A stretch of 7,057 nucleotides of DNA from Planctomycetota bacterium (GTDB lineage: Bacteria > Planctomycetota > Phycisphaerae > Sedimentisphaerales > Anaerohalosphaeraceae), in the NCBI GenBank assembly GCA_019456245.1, contig VRUF01000033.1, positions 361-7,417 of the forward strand, read 5' to 3'. A model generated the notes under the pieces. That model was not told the DNA's origin, did not search any database, and worked only from the letters and a program-made list of their open reading frames with translations. Shown here in pieces: positions 5,904-7,057 of this stretch. Every line of letters begins with the position of its first letter. The first letter of the stretch is position 1. The position numbers and the translations under genes were made by a program.

Positions 5904-6776
5904 TTAGCCCTTAATTTCTTTTATCAGAGCTTCGAGACGTTTACCGTACTCTATATAAGTCGTCATCATCTGATCTGTAGAGGCAGTGACCGATGCATCA
6001 TGAAAAACCGCTGCCAGATGCGGCTCAATCGACATCCCGCCATTGAAACCGGCGTCAATAAGATCGGTCAGTATCTCTTTAACATCGCCGTCGCCGTCGC
6101 CGGGATAAGTATAATCGGCACACTGCTTTTCAGCGTTCCACACACAGTCCTTTATATGGATATAGCTGATGTGGTCTTTTACGTTTGAGTAAAATTCCCA
6201 CGACGACTGCTTCGGATACGGTTTCGGTTTTGAATGGTCGTCGAGAAATACGGGATTGCCCGTATCGAATACGAGACGAAGACCGGGAACATGATCGAGC
6301 ATCTTAAGCGTATGCTGAAAGGAAAGCCCGCCGTAGTTCCTGCAGTTTTCGTGAACCGCTGTTATGCCGGCGTCGTCAAATATCATTTTGATCGTCCTGA
6401 GACGTCTGAATCTTTCTTCCTCGGCCTGATCGTCGCCAGCGTTGTCTTTCAGTGGCGCATAGCTCATAATGCGGATAAGTTTCGTACCCAGTTTCTGCAT
6501 ACGCGGGATCGCACGTTTGACCTGATCGATAGTAACATCAAAATCGGTAGTGATCTCACATGCCCAGTTAGCGATCGCAGAACCAAAGCAGTTGACACTA
6601 ATACCGGCATCTGAAAGCTTACCGCAGACCGTTTCAAATTCCCCGTCGCTGATTTCGTGGATATTCGTGCCGGAGATATTCCGTGATTCAATATTGGACC
6701 AGCCAAGTGCTTTTGTCGCCTTGATCTGACCGTCTAAATCTTTAGCCGCCTCATCGGCAAAACCTGTTAAATACAT
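5904..6776 (-). CDS. Sugar phosphate isomerase/epimerase-like protein (xylose-isomerase-type TIM barrel, AP_endonuc_2 family)
   Basis: A 290-aa cytoplasmic protein spanning a complete TIM barrel of the xylose-isomerase-like/AP endonuclease 2 superfamily, at the usual length of about 260-300 aa. The N-terminus MYLTGFADEA starts the first strand. Likely metal ligands follow the family pattern: E143 (AVHENC), D171 (VFDTGN), H207 (YIHIKD) and E251 (SIEPH), expected to hold a divalent cation for aldose-ketose or epimer conversion. A GDGDGD run (226-231) follows the H207 strand, as in many relatives where this loop starts with PG-GD. The ATG at 6776 has GGGAG upstream at about 9-nt spacing. It follows a Gfo/Idh/MocA gene on the same strand after 120 bp, a very common pairing in carbohydrate or inositol catabolism, so a shared pathway is likely. 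The exact substrate cannot be named from sequence. Confidence 0.9.
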   Translation of the reverse strand: MYLTGFADEAAKDLDGQIKATKALGWSNIESRNISGTNIHEISDGEFETVCGKLSDAGISVNCFGSAIANWACEITTDFDVTIDQVKRAIPRMQKLGTKLIRIMSYAPLKDNAGDDQAEEERFRRLRTIKMIFDDAGITAVHENCRNYGGLSFQHTLKMLDHVPGLRLVFDTGNPVFLDDHSKPKPYPKQSSWEFYSNVKDHISYIHIKDCVWNAEKQCADYTYPGDGDGDVKEILTDLIDAGFNGGMSIEPHLAAVFHDASVTASTDQMMTTYIEYGKRLEALIKEIKG

Positions 6777-6815
6777 TGTATAGTGCTCCCAGTTGAAAGA
6801 TTCCGTTTTGTTCGC

Positions 6816-6844
6816 GGTAACTTGCTTGTTAACAAATAGTTACC
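6816..6844. promoter_or_regulatory. Candidate operator: 7-bp inverted repeat with a palindromic centre
   Basis: GGTAACT (6816-6822) and AGTTACC (6838-6844) form perfect arms 15 bp apart. Their centre carries a second perfect palindrome, TTGTTAACAA (6826-6835). The site begins right after a TAAAAT -10-like element on the - strand, so it would cover the transcription start of the isomerase gene, a position typical of repressor operators. No regulator gene is in view. Confidence 0.4.
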
Positions 6845-6850
6845 ATTTTA
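6845..6850 (-). promoter_or_regulatory. Candidate -10 element for the isomerase gene
   Basis: TAAAAT on the - strand matches TATAAT at 5 of 6 positions, about 70 bp upstream of the start codon. There is no good -35 hexamer at 17 bp; that place (6868-6873) is taken by the TACCCTTAAGGGTA palindrome, which would suit an activator-dependent promoter. Confidence 0.3.
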
Positions 6851-6865
6851 CTCGCGAGCACTTAC

Positions 6866-6879
6866 TACCCTTAAGGGTA
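6866..6879. promoter_or_regulatory. 14-bp perfect palindrome TACCCTTAAGGGTA, candidate operator
   Basis: A perfect 14-bp palindrome lies 17 bp after the oxidoreductase stop codon. It is not followed by a T run on either strand, so it is unlikely to be an intrinsic terminator. An 8-bp palindrome CTCGCGAG lies at 6851-6858, between it and the -10-like element. It may bind a dimeric regulator of the isomerase gene. Confidence 0.4.
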
Positions 6880-6896
6880 TAAAACCTCCGGCTCGT

Positions 6897-7057
6897 TTAT
6901 TTCTTAGAATTATTTATAAGTTCCAGCAGCTTCGCTTCGTACGCCTGGCCATCAAGAGGAAGCTCTATCGTCGAATCGGTCAGCGAAGAATACAGCATCG
7001 CGTTGGCCAGTTCCACGGAATGAATCCCCTCTTCGGCAGGGGCGATAAGCTTTTCAC
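6897..7057 (-). CDS. Gfo/Idh/MocA family oxidoreductase, C-terminal fragment (5' end outside window)
   Basis: On the - strand a frame open from the window edge runs 52 codons to TAA (6899-6897), reading EKLIAPAEEGIHSVELANAM and continuing to the end LLELINNSKK. The pattern EGIHSVELANAMLYSS, then a short variable stretch, then ELPLDGQAYEAKLLEL is the standard C-terminal end of Gfo/Idh/MocA NAD(P)-dependent dehydrogenases: the last helix of the substrate domain followed by the 'lPldg' strand and the final helix. The Rossmann domain and catalytic residues are outside the window, so cofactor and substrate cannot be judged. It lies 120 bp upstream of the isomerase gene in the same direction, consistent with a shared sugar or polyol pathway. 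It is too short for automatic detection by length, but the match to the family end is strong. Confidence 0.85.
   Translation of the reverse strand, partial: EKLIAPAEEGIHSVELANAMLYSSLTDSTIELPLDGQAYEAKLLELINNSKK

Noticed and set aside
6234..6614. A 126-codon open frame on the + strand
   Set aside because: It is antisense to the isomerase gene, whose metal-binding motifs are intact; the + strand product resembles nothing known.
6774..6782. TACAAT (- strand) at the isomerase start as a -10 element
   Set aside because: It overlaps the start codon itself and has no -35 partner, so it could only give a leaderless transcript; the GGGAG ribosome binding site argues against this.
6866..6879. TACCCTTAAGGGTA as an intrinsic terminator of the oxidoreductase gene
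   Set aside because: The stem is only 5 bp around a TTAA loop and no T run follows on the - strand; an operator-like role fits better.

Overview
The window looks like a chromosomal segment from a Gram-negative-type bacterium of moderate GC, most likely a planctomycete (Phycisphaerae/Sedimentisphaerales-like). This rests on gene content only. It has a SUMF1/formylglycine-generating-enzyme-type domain protein, a Gfo/Idh/MocA oxidoreductase next to a TIM-barrel sugar isomerase/epimerase, and a rhomboid protease with a C-terminal CxC...CxxC zinc ribbon, all of which are common in that phylum. No rRNA, tRNA, transposase, integrase or CRISPR array is visible.

Layout, left to right. (1) 1-621 (+): 3' end of a SUMF1-domain protein whose start lies outside the window. 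It converges on (2) 690-1715 (-): an AI-2E/PerM-family membrane permease. (3) 4127-1890 (-): a two-gene signalling unit, a soluble hybrid-architecture histidine kinase followed 51 bp later by a stand-alone receiver protein. A nested hairpin lies downstream of the receiver gene. (4) 4128-4454: a 327-bp gap with no gene, holding the kinase upstream region. (5) 4455-5375 (-): the rhomboid-zinc ribbon protein. (6) 5376-5629: a divergent intergenic region with candidate promoters for both sides. (7) 5630-5863 (+): a 77-aa acidic protein of unknown function. (8) 5904-6776 (-): a sugar phosphate isomerase/epimerase-like protein, preceded by a 120-bp gap rich in palindromes. (9) 6897-7057 (-): the 3' end of a Gfo/Idh/MocA oxidoreductase.

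The kinase and receiver almost certainly form one phosphorelay. The kinase has no membrane segment, so it should sense a cytoplasmic signal through its CBS-like, CxxC and PAS parts. Its C-terminus appears to be a degenerate GGDEF domain. The oxidoreductase and the isomerase probably act in the same carbohydrate pathway. The palindromes between them sit over a candidate promoter and suggest local repression or induction. The other genes look like unrelated single-gene units.

I did not find a clearly new multi-gene system. The most unusual items are the kinase architecture, the palindrome-framed promoter before the isomerase, the unidentified 77-aa protein with its own promoter and strong ribosome binding site, and a SUMF1 domain without the catalytic cysteine pair.
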